The translations under genes and the position numbers were made by a program. 64,000 nucleotides of DNA from JANQEU01 sp965601455 (GTDB taxonomy: Bacteria; Bacteroidota; Bacteroidia; Cytophagales; Cyclobacteriaceae), in contig OZ271831.1 in the NCBI GenBank assembly GCA_965601455.1, positions 1,054,001-1,118,000 of the forward strand, in the 5' to 3' direction. Below the pieces are notes generated by a model. It was given only the letters and a program-made list of their open reading frames with translations, searched no databases and was not told where the DNA came from. Positions 31,757-42,200 of the stretch are shown one piece after another. How positions within the stretch are numbered: position 1 is the first letter of the stretch; each line of letters opens with the position of its first letter.

Positions 31757-34700
31757 ATGAATAAAACGAGTCTGCTTCCAATAATCCTTATCGTCGGTTA
31801 TTTTGTGATAGGATGTCAACCCAGTGTTGTGAATTATGAACCACTTGTTGTTTTTGAGGATACGACCAATCTTGATCAAAAGATTCAAAACATTGAGGCC
31901 AACACACCATTGGAATTAGCGGATGGTATCCAAATGACTCTCTGGGCTTCGGACTCACTTGCACCTGACCCAATAGCGATGTCCATGGATAATTCAGGTA
32001 ATGTTTATCTAACCAGAACCAATAGACAAAAAAATTCGGAATTTGATATACGGGGCCATCAAGATTGGATGACAGCATCCATTGGATTACAATCAGTGGA
32101 AGACAGGAGGTCTTTCCTTAGATCGGTCTTCCATATGGAGAAAAGTGATGAGAATTCCTGGTTGAAGGACCTTAATGGAGATTCTATTAATGATTGGCAG
32201 GATTTAGCAGTTGAAGAAGATGAAATCTGGCGATTAGAAGACACCGATGGTGATGGTGTTGCCGATGTTTCTACTCGTATACTAAGTGATTTTGCCGATG
32301 AAGTCTCTGATGTCGCGGGTGCGTTGTTAGTGAGAGATAACGACGTATTTGTGGGTATTGGTCCAGACATGTGGAGAGTGTATGATAAGGACAAGAATGG
32401 TATTCTAGACGAAAAGGAGTCTATCGCTCATGGATTTAATGTTCACATCGGTTTCGGCGGTCACGGAATGTCAGGAGCTGTGGAGGGTCCAGATGGGAAG
32501 ATATATTACGGAATAGGTGATGTAGGAGCAAACATCACATCTGTTGATGGGAAAAAATATAAATACCCGAACCAGGGTGTACTGGTGCGATCTAATCCGG
32601 ATGGTAGCAATTTCGAAGTCTTTGCAGCTGGATTGAGAAATACACATGAGTTTGCCTTTGACGCTTACGGGAATATCATCGGAGCAGATAACGATGGAGA
32701 TCACGAGGGTGAAAGTGAACGTCTTGTACATATTGTTGAAGGTTCAGATCAAGGTTGGCGTATCAATTGGCAATTCGGAAAGTATACCGACCCAAAGAAC
32801 AACTCCTACAAAGTGTGGATGGAAGAGAAGCTCTACGTACCCCGGTGGGAAGGACAGGCAGCCTACATCATGCCGCCAATCACCAACTATCATAATGGGC
32901 CTACAGGTTTTGTTTACAACCCTGGTACCGCACTTGGGTCCAAGTGGACCAATAAGTTCTTCGTTGTTGAGTTTGTCGGGACGCCCAGTCGATCACCTAT
33001 ATGGGCGTTCAGTCTAAAACCTAAAGGCGCCAGTTTCGAACTGGATGAAGATATAATGGTAGCGAAAGGAATTCTGCCAACTGGTATTCGCTTCGGACCT
33101 GATGGCGCGCTGTATGCGGCTGATTGGATCAACGGTTGGGGTACAAAAAACTATGGTCGGGTTTGGAAACTGGATGTTACCACCGAAGAGAATGACCTGG
33201 CAGAACAAAGGGAAGATACGGAAAGGTTGATGACCATTAGGTACGATCAACAAGAGCTAACTGAGTTGTACGATTTGCTAATGTATCCGGACATGAGGAT
33301 TCGACAAAAGGCGCAGTTTGAACTCACGGATAGAAAGGGAGATGGTAAGAATACGTTGATTGCGGCTATCGAACAGAAAGACAACCAGTTTGCAAGATTT
33401 CATGGTATTTGGGGAGTAGGAATGATGATAGAAAAGGAACTTGCAGATGGGAATGTCTTAATGCCCTTCCTTGAAGACTCCGATCCCGAGATCATCGCAC
33501 AAGTATTGAAAGTATTAGGAGATTTGAAATATGACGAAGGTGCAGATAGCTATTTGCCGTTAGTGAATCATGAGAATCCTCGAGTAAAGTTTTACGCATC
33601 ACAAGCACTTGGAAGAATAGGGGAAAGAAAAGCAATCCCTGGTCTTCTAGCCATGCTCGAGGATAATGATGATAATGATCTGCACTTGCGGCATGCCGCG
33701 GTTTTGGCCCTATCCCGGATAGGAGCGGAGGCGGAAATGCTGGATTTCGTCGATCACGATCAGGTTGCCATGAGGACTGCTGCTGTTTTAGTCTTACGGC
33801 GAATGGGAAGTCCGAGTATAGCTGAATTTCTAAATGACCCTGATGAATACGTTGTCACCGAGGCCGCAAGGGCCATCAATGATGATTACAACATAGATGA
33901 TGCTCTTCCAGCTCTTGCCGGAATTTTGGCAGACGAACGTTATACAGGAGAACCATTATTACGCCGAGCAATTAACGCTGCCTTTGAGATAGGTGGGTCT
34001 GAACAGATTTCATTGATGGTCGACTTTCTTGATAGGGAAGACGTTGATTCGGAATTGACCGCTGAAGTACTTATGGCTTTGGGTACCTACGAACAGCCTT
34101 CCCCTCATGATCGAGTGGACGGTCGGTACAGGGTGATCGAATCTCGTGATCCTACCGAGGTGGTTAACGCATTAACACCAAAGATTGAATCTCTACTTGA
34201 GAACCAATCAGATGAAATTATCAAGGCAACTGGTTATATGATAGGTTCGCTGGGTATCACCGATTTCAATGATCAACTGGTTCAAATGGCTTCCGCACAC
34301 AAAACTGCAGAGGTTCGATCCGCAATGGTGGATGCTTTGTATCAGCTTAATTATGATGGTATATCGAAGGTAATTCAGACAGCGATGAATGATGACGATG
34401 AGGATGTACGATCGACAGGAATAAAATACCTGGCGGAAATGAATCTGTCCGGCAATGAGCTTCCTTCATATGTTCTTCCTGTCTTTGAAAAAGGATCAAT
34501 CAGTGAACAACAACAGATGTTCGCTACTCTTGGAGGCATGGATTCATCGTCTGTTGAAGAGCTCTTTTCTTCACTTATTGATAAATGGATAGCTCAGGAG
34601 TTGGATCCGGGAATAAGTTTAGATCTCGTTGAGGCTATTGATAATACACAATCCGACGTACTGCTTGCGAAAATCGAACCACATCGCTTGACAGGTAATA

Positions 34701-35149
34701 CGACTGAAGATTACATGGATGTCCTTTACGGTGGAAATGGAAGAGCAGGCTGGGGGAATTTCCATTATAATTCAACCGCTCAGTGTATTCGTTGTCATTC
34801 CTGGGAAAACGAAGCAGGTTCTGTTGGGCCGTCACTTACCGGAATAGCCAGTCGACTTACTCGTGAGCAGTTACTGGAGGCGCTTATAGAGCCTAGTGCA
34901 AGAATAGCTCCAGGCTTTGGAAGTGTTGTTCTGAGCTTAAAAGATGGATCAACTGTTACTGGAATTTTGCTGGAGGAGGCTTCTGACCATTTACTACTGA
35001 AGACCAATGAAGCTGAACCTCTGGAAATACAGACTGCCAGAATTGAAAACCGTCAAAATCTACCTTCAAGTATGCCACAGATGGGATTGATTTTAAGTAA
35101 ACGTGAAATAAGGGATCTGGTGGCCTTTTTATCAGGGTTAGAGGACTAG
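31757..35149 (+). CDS. Lipoprotein dehydrogenase/HEAT-repeat/cytochrome c protein
   Basis: A 1130-residue lipoprotein (lipobox VIGC, Cys20). Residues 45-470 are a PVC-type membrane-bound dehydrogenase beta-propeller (GHGMSGAVEGPDGKIYYGIGD, AGLRNTHEFAFDAYGN, DWINGWGTKNYGRVWKL). Residues 490-950 contain HEAT repeats (ASQALGRIGERKAIPGLLAML). The C-terminal domain is a mono-heme cytochrome c with CIRCH at 1010-1014, followed by the SVGPSLTGIASRLTREQLLEAL motif typical of this group. It may oxidise an extracellular sugar or alcohol and pass electrons to the heme; the substrate is unknown. Confidence 0.9.
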   Translation: MNKTSLLPIILIVGYFVIGCQPSVVNYEPLVVFEDTTNLDQKIQNIEANTPLELADGIQMTLWASDSLAPDPIAMSMDNSGNVYLTRTNRQKNSEFDIRGHQDWMTASIGLQSVEDRRSFLRSVFHMEKSDENSWLKDLNGDSINDWQDLAVEEDEIWRLEDTDGDGVADVSTRILSDFADEVSDVAGALLVRDNDVFVGIGPDMWRVYDKDKNGILDEKESIAHGFNVHIGFGGHGMSGAVEGPDGKIYYGIGDVGANITSVDGKKYKYPNQGVLVRSNPDGSNFEVFAAGLRNTHEFAFDAYGNIIGADNDGDHEGESERLVHIVEGSDQGWRINWQFGKYTDPKNNSYKVWMEEKLYVPRWEGQAAYIMPPITNYHNGPTGFVYNPGTALGSKWTNKFFVVEFVGTPSRSPIWAFSLKPKGASFELDEDIMVAKGILPTGIRFGPDGALYAADWINGWGTKNYGRVWKLDVTTEENDLAEQREDTERLMTIRYDQQELTELYDLLMYPDMRIRQKAQFELTDRKGDGKNTLIAAIEQKDNQFARFHGIWGVGMMIEKELADGNVLMPFLEDSDPEIIAQVLKVLGDLKYDEGADSYLPLVNHENPRVKFYASQALGRIGERKAIPGLLAMLEDNDDNDLHLRHAAVLALSRIGAEAEMLDFVDHDQVAMRTAAVLVLRRMGSPSIAEFLNDPDEYVVTEAARAINDDYNIDDALPALAGILADERYTGEPLLRRAINAAFEIGGSEQISLMVDFLDREDVDSELTAEVLMALGTYEQPSPHDRVDGRYRVIESRDPTEVVNALTPKIESLLENQSDEIIKATGYMIGSLGITDFNDQLVQMASAHKTAEVRSAMVDALYQLNYDGISKVIQTAMNDDDEDVRSTGIKYLAEMNLSGNELPSYVLPVFEKGSISEQQQMFATLGGMDSSSVEELFSSLIDKWIAQELDPGISLDLVEAIDNTQSDVLLAKIEPHRLTGNTTEDYMDVLYGGNGRAGWGNFHYNSTAQCIRCHSWENEAGSVGPSLTGIASRLTREQLLEALIEPSARIAPGFGSVVLSLKDGSTVTGILLEEASDHLLLKTNEAEPLEIQTARIENRQNLPSSMPQMGLILSKREIRDLVAFLSGLED

Positions 35150-35166
35150 TGGAGATTAATTCTGTC

Positions 35167-36297
35167 TCAACCCCTTTCCTTCCAGGCTTTGATCACAGAT
35201 ATCTCTTTCTGCCTCTTTATCCCAAAATAATCTTCGGATCCGGGTTCGGGAATATGTCTTCTTTCTTTAAAGGAATTATAACAGGTCTCGACGGTTTCGC
35301 TGTAGGATGTATAGGTTAAACCATTTTCCAGGGCCTTGCGATTACTGATCTGATAGAAACCTGGTTCTGGATCATCCTTTACAGGAATCCAGAAAGGAAT
35401 TTCTGAAAAGGGCTCTACATCCATATTGTTAATCAGAAAGTCAGGATCGACCCACACAATTTCTGTCGTACTCTTTAATGCTTTTTTAGCCCCTATCACC
35501 AGATCTTTGTAACCCATTGGCTGTTCAGGGCCAACAAGATTGAATTCTCCGTAGATTTCCTTCTCTCCACTTTTCACAAGGAATTTCCCAATATCTTTTG
35601 AGTCAATAAACTGGACTGGGTCATTAGAATCGGGAGCCAATACTTCATCATACTGCATCAAACTTTTTAACAGATGGGTACCGAAAGGACCTGGATCTCT
35701 ATCTCCCACAATTGCACCTGGCCTCACGATTGTATACCTCCCGGGGAAATAACTCCTCACAAGATTTTCACAGATTACCTTATTTCCACTGTAATTACCT
35801 TCTTCATAACCATTGGCCGTCAGTAGAGTGGCATTCTCATCCATTCCTATGTTTGTGTAATTTCGATAAACGGCTATACTGGAAACAAAAACATAATGGT
35901 CCGTTTTCTGTTGGAGAACCTTCACCGCTTCCTCAACATATAATGGATTTTCGGGCCACACATCTATAATCAAATCCCATGTTTTCTTTGTTTGTGATAA
36001 AGAGTTGTATCCTTCTATCCCAGAAGTTCGGTCGCCTTTGTACCGGGGCAGGTTAGTGAATAATTTAGGATTTGTAATACCGCGATTAAACAAAGAAACC
36101 TCATGACCGTCATGAAGAAACGTGTGGACGATGGCGGGTCCAAGAAAATTGGTACCACCCAGCACCAGGACTGTTAGTTTTTTCTGAGAGTGGAATGGTC
36201 TAATGGGTTTGGACAGAAAGAATAGAGAGACACCAAGAATCCCTAGATTTTTAACAAAAGACCTCCTGCCAGAAGGGGAAATCGAAGTTTTTGGCAC
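35167..36297 (-). CDS. Tat-exported NAD-dependent epimerase/dehydratase-like protein
   Basis: A 376-residue SDR-type protein. The N-terminus is a Tat signal (GRRSFVKNLGILGVSLFF, twin arginine at residues 11-12), unusual for a Rossmann enzyme. The nucleotide-binding motif is LVLGGTNFLGPAIVHTF, then DRTSG, and the SDR core continues with FVSSIAVYRNYT and an ENLVRSYFPGRYTIVRPGAIVGD region. This is like the exported CSP41/isoflavone-reductase-like oxidoreductases of Bacteroidota. It is convergent with the dehydrogenase gene (17 bases apart), which may act on the same substrates. Confidence 0.8.
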   Translation of the reverse strand: MPKTSISPSGRRSFVKNLGILGVSLFFLSKPIRPFHSQKKLTVLVLGGTNFLGPAIVHTFLHDGHEVSLFNRGITNPKLFTNLPRYKGDRTSGIEGYNSLSQTKKTWDLIIDVWPENPLYVEEAVKVLQQKTDHYVFVSSIAVYRNYTNIGMDENATLLTANGYEEGNYSGNKVICENLVRSYFPGRYTIVRPGAIVGDRDPGPFGTHLLKSLMQYDEVLAPDSNDPVQFIDSKDIGKFLVKSGEKEIYGEFNLVGPEQPMGYKDLVIGAKKALKSTTEIVWVDPDFLINNMDVEPFSEIPFWIPVKDDPEPGFYQISNRKALENGLTYTSYSETVETCYNSFKERRHIPEPGSEDYFGIKRQKEISVIKAWKERG

Positions 36298-36367
36298 ATT
36301 TTGAGTTTTTGATCCTTATTAAAGTTACAGAATCAAACAGTAATAACTGGTTAGACTGAGAATAATA

Positions 36368-36607
36368 TCAGTCTTCGAAATGCCCTTCTTTTCTTGCTCT
36401 ATTGGCAACAATCACCAGGAATGTGACAAATAGACCTGACCCCAGAAAAATACCTAATCGGGTCATCTCGTCGTTTCTATCTTTATGAATTCCAGTATCT
36501 ACTACCTGTTGTGGTGCCGGGCTTTCGGAGGGAACGTCTTTTGCCAAAGTGGGTAGCAATCCTCCAGCCAAAATCAAAAAAGCAAAAACTAAGATCAGTT
36601 TTTTCAT
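36368..36607 (-). CDS. Small membrane protein with signal peptide (A)
   Basis: A 79-residue protein: signal peptide (MKKLILVFAFLILAGGLLPTLA), a polar stretch of about 35 residues, and one membrane helix (LGIFLGSGLFVTFLVIVA) before a charged tail (NRARKEGHFED). Its layout is the same as the next gene, although the sequences are not obviously alike. It lies at the distal end of the hypA-hypB gene run. No known family is recognised; a role as a small respiratory-complex or transport subunit is possible but unproven. Confidence 0.65.
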   Translation of the reverse strand: MKKLILVFAFLILAGGLLPTLAKDVPSESPAPQQVVDTGIHKDRNDEMTRLGIFLGSGLFVTFLVIVANRARKEGHFED

Positions 36608-36727
36608 TTTACGTATGATTTACGGCCCAAAAGAAGATAAAGAAAATGGAATTAAGTGTTAAGCCGGTTGGACGGGAAAAATTTGGGGATGAGTTGGAAG
36701 CTCACAGAAGCAATTACGCAAATACAA

Positions 36728-36970
36728 CTATGATTGGGTTCTTTCCTCTCTCCAGGTTTTCCGTCCGATGATGACAACCGATCCGATGACTACCATCGAA
36801 GCAAGAAGTATGCTGATTTTAACAGGATCACTTTCTATTTCATTGATGTCTGCTATTACTTTTTGGTCTTTACTGACTACAGACTTATCAGCATCATTCC
36901 CTAACGCCGAGTTAGCACCTACTTGTATCAATAAATAGAAAACAAACAGTCCTTTGTATAAAGCTTTCAT
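36728..36970 (-). CDS. Small membrane protein with signal peptide (B)
   Basis: An open frame extends upstream to 37030, but the Met at 36968-36970 gives the better start: MKALYKGLFVFYLLIQVGANSALG is a good signal peptide. The resulting 80-residue protein has a polar middle and one membrane helix (VKISILLASMVVIGSVVIIG), then a basic tail (RKTWREERTQS). It sits about 200 bases after hypB on the same strand. The layout matches the neighbour at 36.4 kb. Function unknown. Confidence 0.65.
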   Translation of the reverse strand: MKALYKGLFVFYLLIQVGANSALGNDADKSVVSKDQKVIADINEIESDPVKISILLASMVVIGSVVIIGRKTWREERTQS

Positions 36971-37179
36971 GATTCTAAGAATTTCATTTGCGGAACAAAA
37001 TTCAATAAACCCTTTAAGTCGAAAGACCATTGGATACTGAACCGGAAATTCTGATGTTGAATAAGGCTATTTCGTGAGTCGCCGAGTTGTGGGCATCAAA
37101 TTATAGTTGAATAATAAGTCCTTTAAATACTGTAAATCAGCATTTTATAAAATAAACTCAATCATTTTTGGGCCAATTA

Positions 37180-37917
37180 TCATTTCAGCCATTGATACCA
37201 TGTATCCAGATTATCACCTTTATAGGCGGATAGTTCAATGAATTCCAGATTTTGGTTGACCTTTCTTGCATATTCCTTTACTTTTTTCATATCAAAAGGC
37301 ACATAAGGTAACAAGTCAGTCTTATTGATAATGCATAAGTTAGATGTGGCAAACATATTGGGATATTTCACTGGTTTGTCGTCACCCTCCGCTGTACTTA
37401 TTATGACTACTCTTTGTGTCTCTCCAAGATCAAAAAGAGCGGGACAAACAAGATTACCAACATTCTCAATAATCAATAAGCTGTCTTCTGCGGGTTGCAG
37501 CTCCTTAACAGCGTCATTAATCATTTGAGCATCAAGATGACAACCGTTTCCAGTATTCACCTGAACAACAGGTGCGCCTGTTGCATGTATCCTATTCGCA
37601 TCGTTTAATGTTTGTTGATCTCCTTCAATAACATATATCCTACGATTTGGCAAAGCCCGAATAGTTTCTTCTAAAAGTGTAGTTTTCCCGGCACCTGGAG
37701 AGCTGACCAGGTTGATACACTTGATTTGCTTAGCCTCAAAATATCCTCTATTCCTTTCAGCAAGCAAGTTATTTTGTTCCAGCACATTTTTTTCAAGGGT
37801 TATCGTACGACTTTCATGCTCGTGGTGATGAGTATGAGTGTTTTCAGGTAACTCTTCCCTACCAGGTTTGGAAATGGTTAATGTTACTTCATCGGAGCAG
37901 CCACAGGTAGCACACAT
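37180..37917 (-). CDS. hypB: Hydrogenase nickel incorporation GTPase
   Basis: A 245-residue HypB, the GTPase that delivers nickel to [NiFe]-hydrogenase. The N-terminal metal motif is MCATCGC, and a histidine-rich run THTHHHEHE (about residues 27-35) may store nickel. The P-loop SPGAGKTT is at 73-80, followed by EGDQQT, ENVGNLVCPALFDLGE and NKTDLLPY. It lies 12 bases after hypA in the same operon. No hydrogenase subunit is in the window. Confidence 0.95.
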   Translation of the reverse strand: MCATCGCSDEVTLTISKPGREELPENTHTHHHEHESRTITLEKNVLEQNNLLAERNRGYFEAKQIKCINLVSSPGAGKTTLLEETIRALPNRRIYVIEGDQQTLNDANRIHATGAPVVQVNTGNGCHLDAQMINDAVKELQPAEDSLLIIENVGNLVCPALFDLGETQRVVIISTAEGDDKPVKYPNMFATSNLCIINKTDLLPYVPFDMKKVKEYARKVNQNLEFIELSAYKGDNLDTWYQWLK

Positions 37918-37929
37918 AGCTAGTAATGT

Positions 37930-38271
37930 TTAGTTGACGGTAATGGATTCAATTATTAGTTCACGACCAGATAGGATATCCTTCACAAAACAGCCACATT
38001 CAGGACATGGATCATAGTAGTCATGGAGATCGTAGGTATGACCACAATCAAGGCATCTGGCCAATCCCGGAGTTGTATTGATTCTTTTTTCAGCGTGTTC
38101 AAGCACAGTATCCTTGACTGCAATCGGCCAGGCAAATTCAAAAGCAGCTCGTTCGATCCCAGAACATTCTCCAAATGAAAGAGTAATTCTGTCGACCTCA
38201 CGTGCTTTGGCTTTTCTGACCTCTTCGTCAGCGATTTGAACAATATTCGATACGATACTTAATTCATGCAT
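37930..38271 (-). CDS. hypA: Hydrogenase maturation nickel metallochaperone
   Basis: A 113-residue HypA. The nickel site is at the N-terminus (MHELSIV, His2), and the structural zinc site is Cys73-X2-Cys76 and Cys89-X2-Cys92 (RCLDCGHTY, CPECGCF). It passes nickel with HypB to the hydrogenase large subunit. Its start overlaps the stop of the mini HupE-like gene by eight bases, and hypB follows at 12 bases. Length and motifs are standard. Confidence 0.95.
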   Translation of the reverse strand: MHELSIVSNIVQIADEEVRKAKAREVDRITLSFGECSGIERAAFEFAWPIAVKDTVLEHAEKRINTTPGLARCLDCGHTYDLHDYYDPCPECGCFVKDILSGRELIIESITVN

Positions 38272-38470
38272 GGTCAGATTTCTTTACAAACCAGTTTTTC
38301 ACATAAGCCAGTATCAATAATGAAAGAACGAAGATCAAAGGAAGGGAATGAACCCAAGTGAGATAATGTGAAAGACCCACTATACCATCATTATGCCCAG
38401 GATGTGAAACGGCGATAACTGGTAATAAAAGTGAGGTTAAGAGTATAAAGAATTGAATTGCGCTTTTCAT
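38264..38470 (-). CDS. Mini HupE/UreJ-like membrane protein
   Basis: A 68-residue protein with a signal peptide (FFILLTSLLLPVIAVS) directly followed by HPGHNDGIVGLSHYLTWVHS and one hydrophobic helix (LPLIFVLSLLILAYV). The HPGH start and the HxLTxxHS pattern recall the N-terminal part of HupE/UreJ nickel transporters (AHPGH, then HPLxGxDH), but full HupE has six helices and about 200 residues. It overlaps hypA by eight bases, so a nickel-related role is reasonable. It could be a truncated or reduced HupE; the family link is weak. Confidence 0.55.
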   Translation of the reverse strand: MKSAIQFFILLTSLLLPVIAVSHPGHNDGIVGLSHYLTWVHSLPLIFVLSLLILAYVKNWFVKKSDHA

Positions 38471-38788
38471 AATGTGACTTACTGGCTAATTACTTTTTCA
38501 AATTCGCACCTTTCAGCCAATTCGATAATGACCTGTATCAACAGGCCTAATGAGATTAAACTAGAAAGCTGGTGGCTTTGCCGGACATATGACTACATAC
38601 TGCAAATCAGGACCGAAAGCAGGTGATTATATGATCAAAGTCAGGAGGCTTGATGTAGGTCGTCATCTGATATGCCTTTTGAATTTCAGATATTTTGGAA
38701 GGTTAAAACCAGTTATGGTAAATGCCGAGTAGTTGTTTTAATGAATAGTCTATTGATATCATCCTTCTTCTAGAGATAAGGTTGAAAA
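38471..38788. other. Divergent intergenic region
   Basis: About 320 bases between the divergent hyp operon and the endoprotease gene. It contains one short inverted repeat (CCTGT at 38532-38536, ACAGG at 38541-38545, loop ATCA). I see no gene and no confident promoter. Confidence 0.5.
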
Positions 38789-39271
38789 ATGAGTACAAAG
38801 AAACCTGTAGTAATTGGATTGGGAAACACCTTCAGAGGTGATGATAAACTTGGTATTTCAGTCATTAAGACCCTAAAAGAGGAGTATCCTGACCTGGCGG
38901 ATTACTACATTGAGCAAGGGGATCCGACCAGATTAGCGGACTTATGGGATCGGAGAAATACAATTATCGTTGATGCGGTAAAAGCACCTGATAACACATT
39001 GGAAATTTTTGAAATTCACTCACTGCGTGAGCTACGGAGAGAATATGTAAGATTTTCCACACACAGCATTGATTTGAAAGAGGCATTGATGTTGTGTGAC
39101 ATCCTACATGAACAACCAAAATCTATTTACATCATAGGTGTTCGAGGATCTAGTTGGGAGGTCGGTGACGAAATATCCCCGGAGGTTCAGTCTAAAATAC
39201 CGGATGTGATTGAAAAGATTATTCAATATATCAGGCGATTGAATGAGGAATCCTCTCATTCAATCGCCTGA
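38789..39271 (+). CDS. Hydrogenase maturation endoprotease
   Basis: A 160-residue protease of the HyaD/HupD/HycI family, which cuts the C-terminal extension of the hydrogenase large subunit after nickel insertion. The motif GLGNTFRGDDKLG carries the first acidic metal ligand, VDAVKA the second, and the histidine in STHSIDL fits the third. The gene is divergent from hypA-hypB, so both belong to the same maturation function, but no large-subunit gene is present here. Its last 13 codons form a perfect terminator stem. Confidence 0.88.
   Translation: MSTKKPVVIGLGNTFRGDDKLGISVIKTLKEEYPDLADYYIEQGDPTRLADLWDRRNTIIVDAVKAPDNTLEIFEIHSLRELRREYVRFSTHSIDLKEALMLCDILHEQPKSIYIIGVRGSSWEVGDEISPEVQSKIPDVIEKIIQYIRRLNEESSHSIA
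39231..39271. terminator. Terminator stem inside the end of a coding region
   Basis: Arms 39231-39247 and 39255-39271 are 17 base pairs, perfectly complementary, with a GAATCCT loop. The whole stem lies in the last codons of the endoprotease gene and includes its TGA. The convergent VPS10-like gene ends six bases further on. Confidence 0.75.
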
Positions 39272-39276
39272 ATTAA

Positions 39277-42200
39277 CTACTCGGGAAAGCTAATGAAGGT
39301 CTTACCTAAAGATTGAAGTTTCATATTGATTTCCGGAACCATTTTACTGGTCAGCGTTTCCAGTTCATTCAAATAACCATCCAATTCCTTTGATTGCTCT
39401 TCGAAAACTTCACGAGCTTGGTCCGTCGGAGGATAGTCTCCTCGTTGTTGGTCTGCCATCAAAAACGCAAGCCGGTTATTGACCTTCAAACCATAGTTGA
39501 GTGGGTCCTGATAGCTCTTGTTCTTAGTCTGATGAATGTTGTTTTCTACAGCTTCCATTTTCATAAGAAAATCATCCATCAGAGCAGTTGTTTCCGAATC
39601 TTCCAATCCTTTCTTAATAAAGTTGATTTCGTTCCTCATCGATGTAATATTGAGCATGGCCTCGTGAGCCTCACTAACCTTGTCTCTGACCTGAATAAGA
39701 AAGTCAAATTGAGATGCATAATCGTCAGCGGTATTTGGCATTCTTGGATCTTTGATGATTTCAAAATCCTGACTTACCGAAGTGCCGTTCACAGTTAGAA
39801 CTGCGTTATAGGTCCCAGGGATCGCTTTAGGTCCGCGATTAGGTGAACTGTAAAGTACCATACCCGGGAAAGAGGTAAAACCTGGGTACCTCATATTCCA
39901 TACAAACTGATTGCCACCTTTAGATACATTAAGTTTTTTTGATCCATTTGCAGGATAGTTACTAAACTGCATGATCAAGTCACCACCGGATTCTTTGATG
40001 TCAAGGTTGATTGTGTCCTTTTCATTTTGAACAAAGAAATTGAACATCACTCCGTTTGGGTGATTAGTACCTTCAAGTCGTTTATCAGCACGACCTCTGC
40101 CTCCCTGTGCCATCCGATAGGACTTCTTAGGCTTGTACAAGTGCGAAGTCTTATTTTGCACCTCGGAAGTCATTTGCCGAATAGGAGAGAGGTCGTCAAT
40201 CATCCAGAAAGACCTCCCATGTGTGGCAGCAATTAAGTATTCCTCCCGAACGTGTAGATCACGGATTGAAGTAATCGGCAAATTCAGCTGAAAGGGCTGC
40301 CAGTTCGCACCATCGTCGATAGATACGTACATTGCCCATTCGGTTCCTGCATACAATAACCCATCCCTTTCCAGGTCAGCACGTATGGCACGTGTGTAAT
40401 GAACAGGGTCGATTCCCTTTGTAATTAATGTCCAAGTTGCACCGTAGTCACTGGACTTAAACAAGTAAGGTTTGTAATCTCCAAATTTGTATGCAGTTGC
40501 AGCCACGTACACACCTGCCGGATCTTGAGGATCCACGTCGATACAGTTAATCATGTTATTGGATTGAGACATAGGAGGTGTAATGTTGGTCCAGTTCTCT
40601 CCACCATCTCGCGTTACATGGATCAACCCATCATCGCTTCCTGCATATATAACGCCGGCTTCATGTGGGCTTTCCGCCATAGCAAAAATCGTCCCGTAGT
40701 ATTCAACACCCGTATTATCCTGGGTAATAGGCCCTCCAGAGGAATACAACGTTTTAGGGTCATTCCTAGTAAGATCCGGTGAAATAACATCCCAACTTTG
40801 ACCTTCATTAGTTGAAACGTGAAGGTAATTGGAACCGGCGTAAAGCTTATCCGAGTCATGTGGACTGAACATGACGGGGAAGTTCCAGTTGAAACGATAC
40901 TTCATTACTTCCACTCCTGAACCTGCAGGATTATATGGCCATACGTTTGTGGATCGGGTTTGTCCAGTATTATGATCTTTTCTCATCATATACCCTTTGA
41001 ATGTTCCTCCAAAAACAATATTTGGATCATCCGGATCAGGAGCCAAATGAGCACTCTCTCCGCCTGCACTTGGTTCCCAATGTGCTTCAGTAATGGCATT
41101 TCCTTCCGATCGATGAAGAATTCTTACCGTCGAATTATCTTGTTGGGCACCTAAAATTCTGAATGGGAAGTTGTTGTCCGTAGTTACCCTGTAGAATTGG
41201 GCAGTGGGCTGATTATGGTAGGTGGTCCAATTCGCACCACCGTCTGTGGACACCTGGCCACCACCGTCATCGGCCATTACCATACGTTTATTATCAAGAG
41301 GATCTATCCAAAGATCATGATGATCACCATGCGGGGCGTTGCTGCTTTCAAATGTTTTTCCTCCGTCGTTTGACCGATGATAACTGACGTTTACAACATA
41401 CACTCTATCTTCATTTTGAGTGTCCGCATATATTCGTGAGTAATACCACGCACGCTGACGCAAGGCATTGTTCGAATTAATATACTCCCAATTTTCACCA
41501 CCGTCATCCGAACGATAAACACCTCCTTTTTTATTCTCCACTATAACCCAGATCCTATCTGAATTGACTGGTGAAATGGTAACTCCTGATATACCCCAAA
41601 CACCAGTTGGTAGTCCTGGTTTGTCGGTGATTTCTTCCCAGGTATCTCCACCATCGAAACTTCGCCATAACTTGCTTCCCGGACCACCGCTGTCCATACG
41701 GTATCCATTTCTCTTGATCTGCCACGTACTGGCATACATAATTCTTGGATTATTTGGATCCAGAATAAGATCAACAGCACCCGCCTCGTTTGATACAAAG
41801 AGTATCTTTTCCCAGGAATTGCCTCCATCTTTTGAACGGAAGATCCCTCTCTCCGGATTGGGTTTCCAAAGATTTCCCATGGCCGCTACATATAGCACGT
41901 CAGGGTTATCAGGGTGAATACGAATTCGTGAAATGTGTTCTGTATTTTTTAATCCAATGTGCTTCCAGCTTTTTCCTGCATCAGTACTTCTCCACATTCC
42001 CCATCCTGAGGATACATTTCCCCGTACAGTTTGCTCTCCTTCTCCAACGTAAATAACGTTGGGGTCTTTGTCGCTAACAGCTACGGCGCCAATTGATCCT
42101 CCGTAATAACCATCAGATATACATTCCCAGGTCTGCCCTCCGTCGTTAGTTTTCCATACCCCGCCTCCTGCGGTACCCATGTAATATAGGTTTCGGTTTC

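Noticed and set aside
36971..37030. N-terminal extension MVFRLKGFIEFCSANEILRI of the small membrane protein
   Set aside because: The inner Met at 36970 begins a proper signal peptide, and the extension would place a charged segment before it.
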